Positions 11,487 to 22,558 of a DNA stretch of 64,000 bases are shown piece by piece. The first letter of the stretch is position 1. Each line of letters begins with the position of its first letter. A model generated the notes under the pieces. That model had not been told where the DNA came from and did not search any database. It worked only from the letters and a program-made list of their open reading frames with translations. The DNA comes from Helianthus annuus (Eukaryota; Streptophyta; Magnoliopsida; Asterales; Asteraceae). The position numbers and the translations under genes are program-made. The stretch lies in assembly GCF_002127325.2 (NCBI RefSeq), contig NC_035433.2, positions 127,459,695-127,523,694 of the forward strand, given 5' to 3'.

Positions 11487-12588
11487 ACGCTGATTCGGTG
11501 GGGTCTGCTGCTGCTGCTGTCGTCGCTGATTCGCAGGATAGAGACTCCTGCAATCCTTGGCCGCATGGCCAGGTTTGTTACACCTCTGACAGTTGCCCTT
11601 TGTGCACGGCCCGCTGTGGTGATAGCCACAACGATTGCACTTGGGGTGATTTCCCTTGTACCCACTTTGACCTTGATTCTGACTGCTTGAGATTGCTGAC
11701 CAGGAATCTTGAAGTCGTCAGTCTTTCGCTGCTGAGACTGAGACTGAACAGAAGTAGAACCTTTGCTCGAGCTTCCATCCCATTTTCGCTTGTTGTCACT
11801 AGGAGCATCCGAAATAGCTATAGCACTAATACGTTTGGGCAGCCTGTTTTGCTGCACCGCCTGGTCAGTGAGACGATGAGCTAGTCGTATAACTTGCTGA
11901 ATGGTACCAAGGTTAGCTGAAGTCACGTGGCTCTGAATTTCTGTCACTAAACCCTTGAGGTACAACTCGATACGTTTGATGGGAGGGTCCACCATAGTAG
12001 GACACAAGATAGCCAGCTCGTTTGATCTCTTCGTGTATGCTTCGATTTCAGACCTCGACATCTTCAAATTGAAAAACTCCACCTCTAGCTTGTGGATGTC
12101 GTCACGATTGCAGTACTCCTCTTTAATCAGCTCCTTGAAGTCGTTCCATGGGGTGGCATTAGCAGCTGCCAACCCTAGCATTTGAACTTGCGCTTTCTAC
12201 CAAGTCAGTGCGATGCCTTCAAGTGTTCCCGTAGCAAATTTCACCCTTCGAGCTTCAGGGCATTCACACATTTCGAAGACCAATTTGAGCTTCTCGAACC
12301 AGTGAAGAAGGCCTATCGCTCCTTCTTTGCCGTTGAAGGTACTGGGTCGACAATCCATGAATGTTTTGAACGTGCATACAGGAGGCTGAGCATGTTGACC
12401 TGTCATGCGAGAAAGAAAAGACAGGATTAAGCACAAGAGTTGGTTCGCGAGTGTAGGATCCAAACATCCTAGGATAGGTCAAAATGGCAGGTTATACCCC
12501 CTACAGGGGCTGCTGCGAGTGCCTCGGCAACACGTTCATTGATAAGAGCCGTCAGCTGGGCTTGAGTCAAGTTCAAACGTCCACTCAT
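11381..12588 (-). pseudogene. Tekay-2 gag (broken)
   Basis: Gag starts at the Met of MSGRLNLTQAQL (12588). The capsid region is recognisable from TFMDCRPSTFNGKEGA through GIALTW, PWNDFKELIKEEYC and RIELYLKGL. A frameshift lies near 12480. A TAG at 12197-12199 replaces the second Trp of the usual TWW. Another frame change follows the basic linker. Two zinc-knuckle segments survive in other frames, CQRCNKPGHAAKDC near 11550-11590 and CFQCGAEGHFKRDC near 11395-11440. Between them is a Gln-rich stretch of CAG/CAA repeats. The reading is then cut by the end of Tekay-1 at 11380. Confidence 0.88.
11455..11520. repeat. CTG/TTG trinucleotide-rich tract inside gag
   Basis: A run of CTG and TTG triplets on the plus strand, CAG and CAA on the coding strand, codes a Gln-rich segment between the two zinc knuckles. 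This is a slippage-prone tract and may explain the nearby frame change. Confidence 0.75.
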
Positions 12589-12907
12589 GATCTTCACATC
12601 AAGGAAAGCATAAGTGAGAAAGGTGTCGCGAAAGTGCGCAAGTGTGGAGTGACAGAAGAGAGTAAGCACACATGGTTCAAACAACAGTTGTTACGCCAGT
12701 TAAGCATACTATAAACAATATACTATGTGAGCTAACAAGCAGGCAATATAATCATAAACCATATCACCTATAGTGTTGAGTCTTGCACGTGGAGCGAAGC
12801 GTCATTGCGGATCGATGAGTACTTTTCAGGTTATAGTATGGTTTTACCAAAAAGCTTTTCCCTTTTTAAAACCAAGTTCACTATAACCAATGGCTCTGAT
12901 ACCAATC
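12589..12907 (-). other. Tekay-2 leader and tRNA-Met primer site
   Basis: This is a non-coding leader of about 300 bases before gag. On the minus strand TGGTATCAGAGCC (12892-12904) lies next to the LTR end TGTGACA and is complementary to initiator tRNA-Met. Confidence 0.88.
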
Positions 12908-13611
12908 TGTCACACCCCCAAAATCCACACGCGGAGTATCACCGCAGGGAGCATGACATGACCAGGATCAAGCCACCAATCATATTGAACAATGTAGTTA
13001 AATAAACAAAACCAACCACAATATAATTGGTGTCCAAAAGAAATCAAACAAGTTTAAGTAATCAACGGAAGCATAGTAAGGTTTAAATAACCAAACAGAG
13101 TTTAAAGTTCATAAAGTTTAACATGGCACACAACGGTCCATGCCCTACAACGACTCCTCCTGCTCGTGCAAGCTCCAGCCAAACCTCTAACGACCTGCAA
13201 GGCATGTAACGACGAGTCAACAACAAAGTTGAGCGAGTTCACAGTTGGTGTTTGTTTTAAAGTTGTTTCAAAACCATGAGTTCATTTGCAAACCAAGTGT
13301 TAACCAATTTTTCCTTGTTCCCAAACCATATCCATAACCAAGTGGGGGCTTCCCCATGTGAACCACTAGACCCGTTTACCATATCAACCACTGACTAAAG
13401 TAAGTTGGTGCCCTGACGTCAATGTCTATCATCATTGACTAGTGCCCAGATCCATTAGTTCACGCCCGTCCTCTACGGCACGGTGTGAGGCTTGTCAAAC
13501 CTAAATAGCGCTATCTAACTAATGACCCACTCACCATTGGCCCGGCGATTAAGTCGATATAAAAGTGAGGGACTTCATGATAGAGTTTTTGGTCTAGTAT
13601 CCGTGTTGTCA

Positions 13612-13760
13612 CCCTTCAATAAAGAGGATGTGTACGTAAACCCCAAACCAGGAGATTACGCAGTTTCCAATTATACCATTATCATGTGTTGTCACCCTTC
13701 AATGAAGAGGGTGTGTACATGTTCCAAACCAGGAGATCACGCAGTTTCAGTTTCAATCCT
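13612..13760. repeat. 72-bp imperfect direct repeat in LTR
   Basis: Two adjacent units both contain TGTTGTCACCCTTCAAT, AAGAGG.TGTGTAC, CCAAACCAGGAGAT and ACGCAGTTTC, with a few differences. They start near 13614 and 13686. Confidence 0.8.
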
Positions 13761-14009
13761 TTACCTATTCCCAACCCCTGGGAATCCCATGCCTTGTGGA
13801 AAGTGTGAACTCACCTTGGTTTGCTCGGCAGATACACGAAAAGGTCACTTGAGCTATAAGTGGTCAACCACGTCCTAACATGGTTACCATACAAGTCAGG
13901 TTTAGGTTCAAGTAGTGCACGTAAGTTTACACAGCACTAACAAGTCAAGAACACATAATGATCATGGCATACACATTGAACATGTTAAGCAACTCAGTTA
14001 AACAAACCC

Positions 14010-14480
14010 AAAGTTCAACTTGTGCGATCCAATAGTTTGGGCCGAACCATTTGTGCGATTCACTAATGTAGCCCAACTAAACACCCTGGCCCAACATGTT
14101 GTGCGGTCAGCACACCCTTGTGCGACCCACATCATGTTGTGCGATCCAATTTTCACCCGGCCCAGTTTATGAATAAGCCCAATAAATTGTGCGGCCCAAA
14201 ACAGTTTGTTTTAGTCTTGTGCGGTCCAGTTCAGCTTGTGCGACTGGACAAACTTGTGCGACTGAGTTTGGGCTTTGAGGCCCGACAGTATAATAAAGTC
14301 CAAGTAGTTGGTGTGTAGCCCAAGACTTTTGCGATCGGCAGTGCCTTGTGCGATCCACAAGGTCTTGTGCGATCATGCAATGCTGTGTTGTACACTGTGT
14401 TCTAACCAGTTGTACCTCAACTTGTGCGACTGTCTTGTGCGATCCATCTCTTGCACGATCAAGAGTGGATCTTGCGCGAT
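14010..14480. repeat. Dispersed TTGTGCGAT(C/T) motif array
   Basis: TTGTGCGATCC, TTGTGCGACT, TTGTGCGGTC and close variants occur about 16 times in 470 bp at irregular spacing. A few more lie at 15325-15375 in the same LTR. The spacers are unrelated, so this is not a simple tandem repeat. Confidence 0.8.
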
Positions 14481-15498
14481 TAGTTGAGGTTCCTAAAATC
14501 ATGTGATCTGTTATTCCTTCCTTATTTACCCTATTACAACAACTAATTTCTAACAGTTTTCCTATTTTGCATCCTTCAATCAAATCAACCAATTACCAAG
14601 TAAATCCTCATGAACCCTAATTGATACTTAGACAATTCATCATCAATATAATCAAGCTAAACTGTTTAACCTTCTTGAATTCATACAATAACTCATAACA
14701 TAAAATAATCAGATTCAAGTTCCACATTTTCATCACACAAAGCTTTTCACCAAATCATGCAATTAAACCGAATATGATACTCAACAGCCGATTATATTCA
14801 TCCGGTTCAAGATTATCATTAACATCATATGATCGCCAACCCTATGTTGATTTAATCACTCTACACATATGAGCCGATTGCATGAACACTACTTCTATTT
14901 GGTCTTACTCATCTAAATCAACATTAAGCATTTATCAAACCCTATGATGATCGAACAGTTTGTTCATCATAAAACTTTTAAGCATCAAATCTCGAATAAC
15001 ATATATTCAATCATACAACAAGCATCAACCATAACAAAATCAAACAATGACATGACACTAACCGGTTAAGAGAGTAAAACGAGGATGATCCGAACAAGAA
15101 GGTCTTCGATGGAAAAGGGGGTGTTTGCCGTCGGTTTCGAGAGAGAAGGAAGAGAGAGTAGGGTTTGTGTGTTTAGAGTGTTTAGCAAACAATGGGGAGT
15201 ATACCCCCTCCTCATGAGGTTATGCGCATCAATGGAATGGGCCGAACCCTAGCATGGGCTGCCCATAGGTTTCGAGTTCGAGTATAGTGGGCCGAGAGAG
15301 GTGTGGAACAAAAGCCCAAAGGCTTGTACGATCGGCCAAGTGTTGTGCGGTTGGGTTGTGTTGTGCGACAACATTATATATATACATTACACACATAATC
15401 ATCTAACATAACTAACATTCCATTAAAACCACATATACATATAGTCCAAACAAGTTACATCAAAGTACACGAAAGGTTCTGAAATACGAGTTGTCACA

Positions 15499-16050
15499 TT
15501 AATTGGAGCATTAATAGTTGGTATATGTGACATAGTCACCTTTTTAAGGTCAGTGAATGCTTCTGGTAATAGATTCACCAATCTTTGTTATTGAGTTATC
15601 CTTTGAACTTCTGGTTCACACTTTTAGTTTTGAGGATCAATGATAATTCATACCAATTCATTTCTTTTCCCACTGCATTTTATCTCCCCCAGATGCTGGG
15701 AATGTAAATCTATTGATATGGATATCAATTAATTGAGCCGTAAATAAATATCTCGTAAAAGACTCTATTCGTTATCATATATTCCCAACTACCTTTTAAG
15801 GTCCTATCTTTGTGCGTAGTGGTGGATCAATTTCAATATATACCGCACAACCAAAATCTTAGAAGGGACATCTTTGGTTCCTGACCAAAACCAACTATAA
15901 TGGGGAGAAACTATTACAACATGTTGGCTTGATATGAATTAATGTTATTGCATGTAAAATTAGATGTACTCATATATAAACATGAACTTGCCCTCCTGAT
16001 TATTTGCTTTGCTGTCAATCGTAGACGTACAGTGATCGTCTTAACAAAAG
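15499..16050 (-). pseudogene. Ty1/copia pol relic (integrase to RT linker)
   Basis: In shifting frames on the minus strand one can read pieces typical of plant copia polyproteins: GQEPKMSLLRFWLCGIY, then IEIDPPLRTKIGP, then LGIY, a TARF-like TAQL, FPASGGDK, and finally PEAFTDLKKVTMSHIP followed by INAPIN. In intact families the order is integrase end, then the linker toward RT, which fits. Many stops and indels show great age. The relic is cut at 15498 by Tekay-2. Its upstream limit is unclear; weak similarity may extend to about 16400. Confidence 0.65.
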
Positions 16051-18274
16051 CACTTATACAAATGTTTTTTTAATAACTTAGGAAATAAATTCACCATTAT
16101 TACCAAAATAAATACGTAATCTAGAATATTGTGCTTGTTATCTCATTAGCTAAGCCACATATCACACAAACTTCATGTTGTGAATTTGATAACCATTTAG
16201 ACGATGCATCGATTTAAAACATTAAATGGTATCATGTTTGGATATGTGTATCCTTTAGTCACTTCCAGAATATTTAGGGATACACACCCTCCTTTATTTG
16301 CAAAATATAAATCTCCGTTGATAGCAAACATTACATACAAATTATCAGCTTGAAGAATCTTCTACTTCTTCATTATGTTTTACATCATCGTTGACTTGGT
16401 GTGGTCTAACCAGTCATGCCAATTAAGTAAATAATCATGATACATAAACTTCTAGTTTACGATCGTATGTGTAGTAGTTGCATTATGCGAGAGAACAACG
16501 TGTTATCATTGCAAACTATTGTGTTATATAACTTTTATCCTTTTTCACATTTTGTTCTTGTATAATCACTAACATAATTTGCCACTTATAGTGGTCAATC
16601 TCATTATGACCATTATTACAATTCTGAATTTGGCTATCATATCATTCTGATATGGTCAATCTTATTATCAACTTGGCTATCATAACACTTCTGATGACCG
16701 ATCTCATTATTATTATGATCGTCATTACAAATTTCTCAATTATGTCCATGATCACGATATTTTCAATGATCGTTATATAATCACATTCAATTCAGGGAAT
16801 GAAGTAGAACAAGAACAAGTCTTGTAGCTTTTCATTCTTCATCGGAGGTTTTATGGATCATACATGTTTTAGTTGCACTCGTGTTTGTTTAATACACGAC
16901 ATAAAATATGAGAGAACCGTATCTTATTATTTCAAACATTCATGTTATACATGTTTCATATATTATATTCTCGTATAATTACTTCCTTAGTGAGTCACTT
17001 CTTGTGGTCGATTTCAATATTAACATGGCTGATCTCACTATCAATATAGGATCATTACAGTTTTCTCATTTACCATGATCACGACCTTTATAACGATCAT
17101 TGTATAATCACCACATAATTAACATGGTTGATGTCATTATTAACATGAGCATAATAACAAACTTTCATGGTGGCATCATTACAATTTCTTTTGGTCATGG
17201 TCGTGACCTTTACACTGATCATCATCATATTCACTTTAAGCAATGGGATAGAATCCGAAAACATTCATGGATTCTCATTCTTTGTTCAGTCAGATGGGTA
17301 TGAAATCATTTTAAACTCATATTTTGTTAATGGTATTGCTAGTTCATGAGCACATCTTAGGTGTGACAAATGAACATCTTTTATCCAGTTTTTCATTAAA
17401 GAGAATCTTCTTTTCATATATTATAAATTGAGAAATCGTTACATGACCGAGTCATGTAGTATTATCGGTCTATAAATCTTATGACCTTTTATAAATTAAT
17501 AATCAGATTCAGAGAGTATGACACTTCTGATGTCATATTTAAGCATATTTATACTTTTTTATGATAACATATAAACCACAAATTTGGTTTTGTTGTTTTA
17601 TTCAACAATATTTACATGATGCATAATGACATATAAAATCATGGTATAATGTAGAGTCAATTTACATAATACACTACGTTATCACATATCGCAGTAGAAA
17701 ATAAGTTATAGAAAAACTTTATAAAATAAGATATATATCTTTTCATCACTTGCAAGAAAATGTATGTAATTTATGCATAAATGTAACATGATATAGCCAA
17801 CCACAAGTATATCATATATACACATATTTGTCACTATAGTTTAAAACATAAACAAATGTCACTATCAACTTTCTCGATCATATAATGACATATGAATCTT
17901 TATTACCTGTAAATGAGCTTTCTTATACTAATAAGTTTTGTTGCTCAAGAAAATATAACATGCATCTTGAGAATTTTAGTGTCATATTAATTTGCAACTA
18001 ATGCCTTTTACCACATAAATATTTCATAGAATCAAATCACATATTTAAATATCTAATAGTAACTAAATTGCTTATACAATTGCAATAACAATGATATACA
18101 ACAAAGTTAACTAAGTAGCGGTCATATTATAACATATTATCATATAAACATGTGCATTATTGTAAATTCATTAACATAATTGCACTAATGATTATCTTCA
18201 AATAGAACTATTAGACATCACCTTTTAATACAAATTTTATTTTGGTAGTTTATCATAAATTGTATAAATACTAA
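16051..18274. other. AT-rich DNA without recognisable genes
   Basis: No ORF of interest and no TE protein remnant that I can defend. Between about 16580 and 17240 there are loose, diverged repeats of phrases such as TCTCATTAT, CATGATCACGA and ATAATCAC. They suggest an old repeat-containing sequence. The rest is low-complexity AT-rich DNA. Confidence 0.6.
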
Positions 18275-18283
18275 TAAAACATA

Positions 18284-18812
18284 GGGGAATTGGTCTGTAA
18301 TAATTGCACCTAGACCTTATTGGCCATTAATAATCCCACCTCAGAATATTCCCCCCACTAGTCCCACCTTTCATCTATTTTTCCTACAATGGTCCCCCGT
18401 TAAAAAAACTTAACGGAGTTAAGTTTTTTTCCAAATTGCAAACAGATTTTTTAGGGCTTTTGATCAGAAGAATGATACGAGTCCATTGATGTAAAACTTA
18501 CTTCGAAGGGTGCTCCAAGTGACTTGATTTTGGTTAATTGGAAATTTAAACACCCGAATCGAAGCGCCGTTTTCATCGTTTGGAGCACCGTTTCGAGGCA
18601 AGTTTTACATCAATGGACTTGTATCGTCGTTCTAATCAAAAGCCCTAAAATTGTTTGTAATTTGGAAAAAAGCTTAACTCCGTTAAGTTTTTTTAACGTG
18701 GGACCATTGTAGGAAAAATAGGTGAAAGGTGGGACTGGTGGGGGGAATATTCTGAGGTAGGATTATTAATGGCCAATAAGGTCTAGGTGAGATTATTACA
18801 GGTCAATTTCCC
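18284..18812. mobile_element. Mutator-type MITE, 529 bp, almost entirely one hairpin
   Basis: The left end GGGGAATTGGTC and the right end GGTCAATTTCCC are inverted repeats, and the match continues inward for about 240 bp per arm. It includes the CTTAACGGAGTTAAG blocks and the paired segments around GTCCATTGATGTAAAACTT. Only about 60 bp in the centre is unpaired. The identical 9-bp sequence TAAAACATA flanks it at 18275-18283 and 18813-18821. Long terminal inverted repeats with a 9-bp duplication are the hallmark of Mutator-like elements. It has no coding capacity, so it is non-autonomous. Confidence 0.88.
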
Positions 18813-18821
18813 TAAAACATA

Positions 18822-19229
18822 ACATCTATTCAGTTGCATATAAAGTCAACAGAGAGCTTGAAAACATATATGATGCACATATAGTATTAAGCCCAAACTA
18901 TTAAAGAAGAATCACAAACTATTAGTCTATCACTCTTTAGAAAACAGTTATCATAGAACAACAGAAAATAAATTGGATCAAACCCAACTATATGTCATCC
19001 ACGGATTATCATGCACATTACATATGAATATATAAAAAAACGATTTTTATATAATTAATATTAGATTATTTAACAATATTTACAATGTAAATTAGCGTGC
19101 CAACAAAACAGTATTACTACTAAACACCATAAAAATATATTCATATAATAATAGAAAACGTGATTGAAGTTTATAATATATAAATGCATTTTAATATTAC
19201 TGAAATATTAGAAAATATATGTTGCTAAC
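18822..19229. other. AT-rich flank, nothing recognised
   Basis: AT-rich, non-coding sequence between the MITE and the LTR of Tat-1. I see no repeat or gene remnant in it. Confidence 0.6.
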
Positions 19230-19971
19230 TGTTATGGGTCATTTTCTGAACATATATCCTGACTAATATTCTGCTTCTGATTGTTTACTTGTGATCAGGA
19301 TACCGGATCAGGATATTGGTAACATCCTGGTACGATATCCTGGTATTAATTGAATTGATCACGTGCAGATTAGAAGGTACAAGTCTCCAACGTTCAAGAA
19401 GACTTCTTCCCCCCAAGACTCAGGCTGATTGGTTAGATTAAAGACGTTGAACCTGAAAGACCAGGACTGCAACGTTAACTTGAGGAATATTCGAAGCATC
19501 CCGGTTTAATACGATAGTTAGTTGATTTCGTTTAACTATAAATAGCATGATCGGATCAGATTAAGGCACTCACTTTTTCATTCGCACACTTTACTCTCTA
19601 GTTACTAGCAATCACTACACACCAACACTTGTAATCAAATCACATTGTAACACCTAGTTGATCCGCATCATATCCTGCACTGTATCCTGACATTTGAAGT
19701 AATAGAAGAACAAGGCAGCTGCGATTGTCAGCTCCCGAGGTTTTATGCCGGCGATCTAGATTGATCAAGGGCTTTCCCCGTACACCTCGTGTCACCCTTT
19801 CCTTTTTTGTTCATTGTTTGATCTTGGATACAACTTTATATCCTGAGCTGTATCCTCAAACTGTTTTTTTCAAATAATTTTACCTGAACATTTTTGACAC
19901 ACCTTTCAAGCACACTACCTCACTTAACTAATTTGATCACTAAATTGCTTAGGTAATTTTTGACCAAAACA
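19230..19971 (+). repeat. Tat-1 5' LTR (742 bp)
   Basis: It starts TGTTATGGG and ends ACCAAAACA next to the primer site. A TATAAATA box is at 19537-19544. The end of the LTR resembles that of the other Tat families (CCCGAGGTTTTATGCCGG region and GACCAAAACA). Confidence 0.85.
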
Positions 19972-19974
19972 ATT

Positions 19975-19992
19975 TGGCGCCCACCGTGGGGC
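19975..19992 (+). other. Primer binding site, tRNA-Lys type (Tat-1)
   Basis: TGGCGCCCACCGTGGGGC is complementary to the 3' end of plant tRNA-Lys(CUU) including CCA. The same site occurs in Tat-C, E1, E2 and E3. Confidence 0.88.
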
Positions 19993-20075
19993 AATTGGTG
20001 CTTTTTTTAATCAATACTTTGTTAAAATCATTACTTGGTTTTCTGTTTTCGAAATTCTTTTCAAAACTATTTTCA

Positions 20076-21695
20076 ATGGCCTCAAGATCAAACATGAACT
20101 TTTCCACCATATCTGCTACAACCTCTACAACAATTGGTTCGGTGCTTCCACCACCTCCTCCGAGATCTTAAGCCTCTTCCCAAGGAACTGAAATTCATGT
20201 GGCTCGGGATGTTATTCCCACCCGCAATGTCCAGGGATCTGATCCTGTTTTAGCTTCTAATGAGGAAATTCTAAATTTGTTTGGTAGTGTACAGGTACAG
20301 ATGAGGCAGCAGCAGGAAACTAATCAGATGCTGATGAGAGAGATACAACTCTTGAAGTCAAGCTCGAGCAGGCCTGTTGAAGATACTATCACTCCCTTGC
20401 AGCCCAGGGCTTTGAACTTCAGTTCTGCAGTTTACACTGAGGATAACCGGGGAAGTATCGTGCCTAGCCATCCCCAGAATCCTACTCCTGAGATACCCTC
20501 TTCGGTTAGAGTGTCAACTGTGAGGGGCTCAGGATATGCTTCAGGATATGGCCAAATTCCTCAGATTGGTAATGTGTCTAATAATAATAATACTCTTGCC
20601 ACTAACGGTGTTGGATCTTTGCAGGATACATGTGTGACATCAGCATTATCCAGGGAGCTTCAGAAGCTAAAGGACATGATATCCAGTGTGCCTGGGGTGG
20701 TACAACCAATCCCAGAAGTATCCCAGGACAGTCACAGGATATCCCGGTTTGCGCATCCTATCCATGATGCTGAAATCCCAAAAAGATTTCAGACCCCCAA
20801 CATGAAGCTCTACGACGGAAGCACTGATCCTGAGGAGCATATTGCCCAGTATAGGGAAAGGATGGAAATCAATCCTATCCCTCCGGATCTTAAGGAAGCA
20901 TGCCTGTGCAAGGGTTTTGGTTCTACCTTAACAGGATTAGCCTTAAAATGGCTCTTAAACGTTCCTCCTCACTCAATTACTTCATTTGCTCACTTGGTTA
21001 ATTTATTTAATAGTCAGTTTTCTTGCAGCCGAAGTTTCGAGAAACTAACCAGTTACCTTTACAGGATAACTCAAGGACCTCAGGAATCCTTGAGGGATTA
21101 CGTGAATAAGTTTAGCCGGGAATCCTTAGATATCCCGCATCTTGATGCTGCAACAGCTGTGCAGGCCTTCAAGATGGGGTTGCAGAAAGATTCTCAATTT
21201 TACCAGGACCTTGTAATGAACCCATGCAGGAATCTGGATGAAGCTCATAACAGAGCATTGAGATACATTCTCCTGGAGGATGATAAAAAGATGCAAGAGT
21301 GAATGAATTCGTCCACAACCTGCGAGTCAACCAACAGGAAATCAGAATCCTCATATAAAGCATATCGCTCAAAGCCATATGGCAGAAATGATAGCAAAAA
21401 AGTCAATGCCGTTGAAGATGAGGATCCTGAAGAGTATCCTAAGTTATCTGAATATTGTTTTTCTGTTAATATACCTGAATTGATGTATGCTATGCATGGT
21501 TTGGGAGACAAAGTCAGGTGGCCTCGGAAGAATCAACAAAAGACTGATTGGAAGGAAAAGTCCAAAAGGTGTGCCTTCCATGAGGATTTCGGACACGTCA
21601 CCGAGGATTGCATTGCTCTAAGGAAAGAAATAAGCTACCTGCTGAGCAAGGGATATCTAAAGGATCTGCTGGGAAGAAAGAAGAATAAAGGGTAG
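20076..21695 (+). pseudogene. Tat-1 gag
   Basis: One long frame starts at Met 20076 (MASRSNMNFST). It is broken by TAA at 20169-20171 and TGA at 21300-21302, and ends at TAG 21693-21695. The N-terminal part is Pro/Ser-rich with a coiled-coil-like QVQMRQQQETNQML. The capsid region runs from SRFAHPIHDAEIPKRF through GLALKWLLNVPPHSI to NKFSRESLDIPHL. The nucleocapsid has CAFHEDFGHVTEDC, the CCHC-like motif usual in Tat Gag. The TGA falls where relatives have an Arg codon. Gag would package the element RNA. The TAG at 21693 separates Gag from protease in the same frame and may be either a mutation or natural. Confidence 0.85.
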
Positions 21696-22370
21696 GATCC
21701 TGAGAAGGATCCCGAACGAGCAGCATCACCCCCAGAAGATGCCAAGATAATTAACTTTATTTCAGGAGGATCCGATATTTGTGGGACTTCATATTCCGCA
21801 GCCAAGAGGCATGCAAAGGAAGCTAAGGCAGAAAGAGGAGAAAAGCCGACTAGGATGACGACGCTCATAACTAACAAAGTGATCACTTTTGATAGTGATC
21901 ACAGGAATACTGTTCAGGATCCTCACCATGATGCTTTAGTAATTACTTTGTATGTCGCTAACCATTTTGTGCGCAGGATACTGGTAGATAACGGCAGTTC
22001 CGTCAACATAATTCAGCTGGAGACGTTAAAAAGAATGAATGTATCCCCGATGGATATTACTTCGAAGTCCACCGTGCTCGTTGGGTTCAGTGGAGAAGCC
22101 ATGAATACCGTGGGGGAGATAAAATTACCAGTATATGTTGAAGGAGTCAATTCAATACAACGCTTTTGTGTGATGGATTCATTATCCTGCTATAAAATTA
22201 TATTGGGTAGGCCTTGGATCCATGATATGAAAGCTGTGCCGTCGACTTATCATCAGTGTATCAAGATCCCAACGCCTTGGGGAGTTGTCAAAGTGGATAG
22301 TGACCAGCAAGAAGCAAAGGAATGTTACTCATCCTCGATGAAATCCTCGACCAAGCCTAATGCAGCATAG
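21696..22370 (+). pseudogene. Tat-1 aspartic protease region
   Basis: In the same frame as gag, this part reads through INFISGGSDICG and the active-site motif LVDNGSSVNIIQL (Asp near 21990). It continues to LGRPWIHDMKAVPSTYHQC and ends at a TAG at 22368-22370. D-N-G-S in place of D-T/S-G is usual in Tat proteases. It is nearly colinear with the Tat-C protease at 49677-50372. The terminal UAG is followed by CAA UUA, as in Tat-C. Confidence 0.85.
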
Positions 22371-22376
22371 CAATTA
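22368..22376 (+). promoter_or_regulatory. Putative leaky stop TAG-CAA-TTA between protease and RT (Tat-1)
   Basis: The protease frame ends TAG CAA TTA, and codons after it continue homology to Tat-C in the same frame (LEASEQDV versus LEAREQDV). The hexamer CAA TTA after UAG fits the CARYYA consensus of tobamovirus-type readthrough. Confidence 0.6.
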
Positions 22377-22558
22377 AAGATGCGGGCCCAGGATATTCTG
22401 GAGGCTTCTGAGCAGGATGTAAAGAAAATTATCTTGGATCAGGATAACCCGGATATCTCAGTGCTCCTAGGAACCAATATCCCTCAGGATATTGAAAAAA
22501 ATTGACTAACTTTTTGAAATGCAGGATGTCGACATTCGCATGGAAACATGAGGATATG
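22377..22558 (+). pseudogene. Tat-1 RT N-terminal fragment
   Basis: After the UAG the frame continues for about 45 codons, then meets a TGA near 22503. In another frame STFAWKHEDM matches the start of RT in Tat-C (residues 45-54 there). The Athila insertion cuts it at 22559. Confidence 0.7.

Larger units (their letters stand above)
11381..15498 (-). mobile_element. Tekay-2: older Ty3/gypsy element, 5' part
   Basis: It shows a 5' LTR (12908-15498), a tRNA-Met primer site and a decayed gag on the minus strand. Tekay-1 has inserted into its gag at 11381, so the rest of gag-pol and its 3' LTR lie beyond the left edge. It has itself inserted into copia-derived sequence at 15498/15499. Several stops and frameshifts mark it as older than Tekay-1, consistent with being the host of that insertion. 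Confidence 0.88.
12908..15498 (-). repeat. Tekay-2 5' LTR (2591 bp)
   Basis: It is bounded by TGTCACA at both ends on the plus strand (12908-12914 and 15492-15498), that is TGTGACA on the minus strand. It is non-coding. It contains an imperfect direct repeat at 13612-13760 and a dense array of TTGTGCGAT motifs at 14010-14480 and 15325-15375. Confidence 0.88.
19230..22558 (+). mobile_element. Tat-1: Ty3/gypsy Tat-lineage element, 5' part
   Basis: It has a 5' LTR (19230-19971), a tRNA-Lys primer site, gag, protease and the first codons of RT on the plus strand. An Athila-like element inserted at 22559 within the start of RT. The 5 bp ATATG before that junction are the expected first copy of the target duplication. 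The remainder is not in the window. It is a different subfamily from Tat-A/B/C: its LTR begins TGTTATGGG rather than TGTTAGGGC, but its Gag and protease are clearly homologous. It is the outermost member of the nested stack. Confidence 0.9.

Noticed and set aside
14167..14592. 141-codon minus-strand frame in the Tekay-2 LTR
   Set aside because: It is produced by the repeated TTGTGCGAT words; composition is repetitive and it lies wholly in an LTR.
17100..17349. Host gene in 16-19 kb
   Set aside because: Frames are under 70 codons, AT-rich and without motifs or a plausible exon structure.
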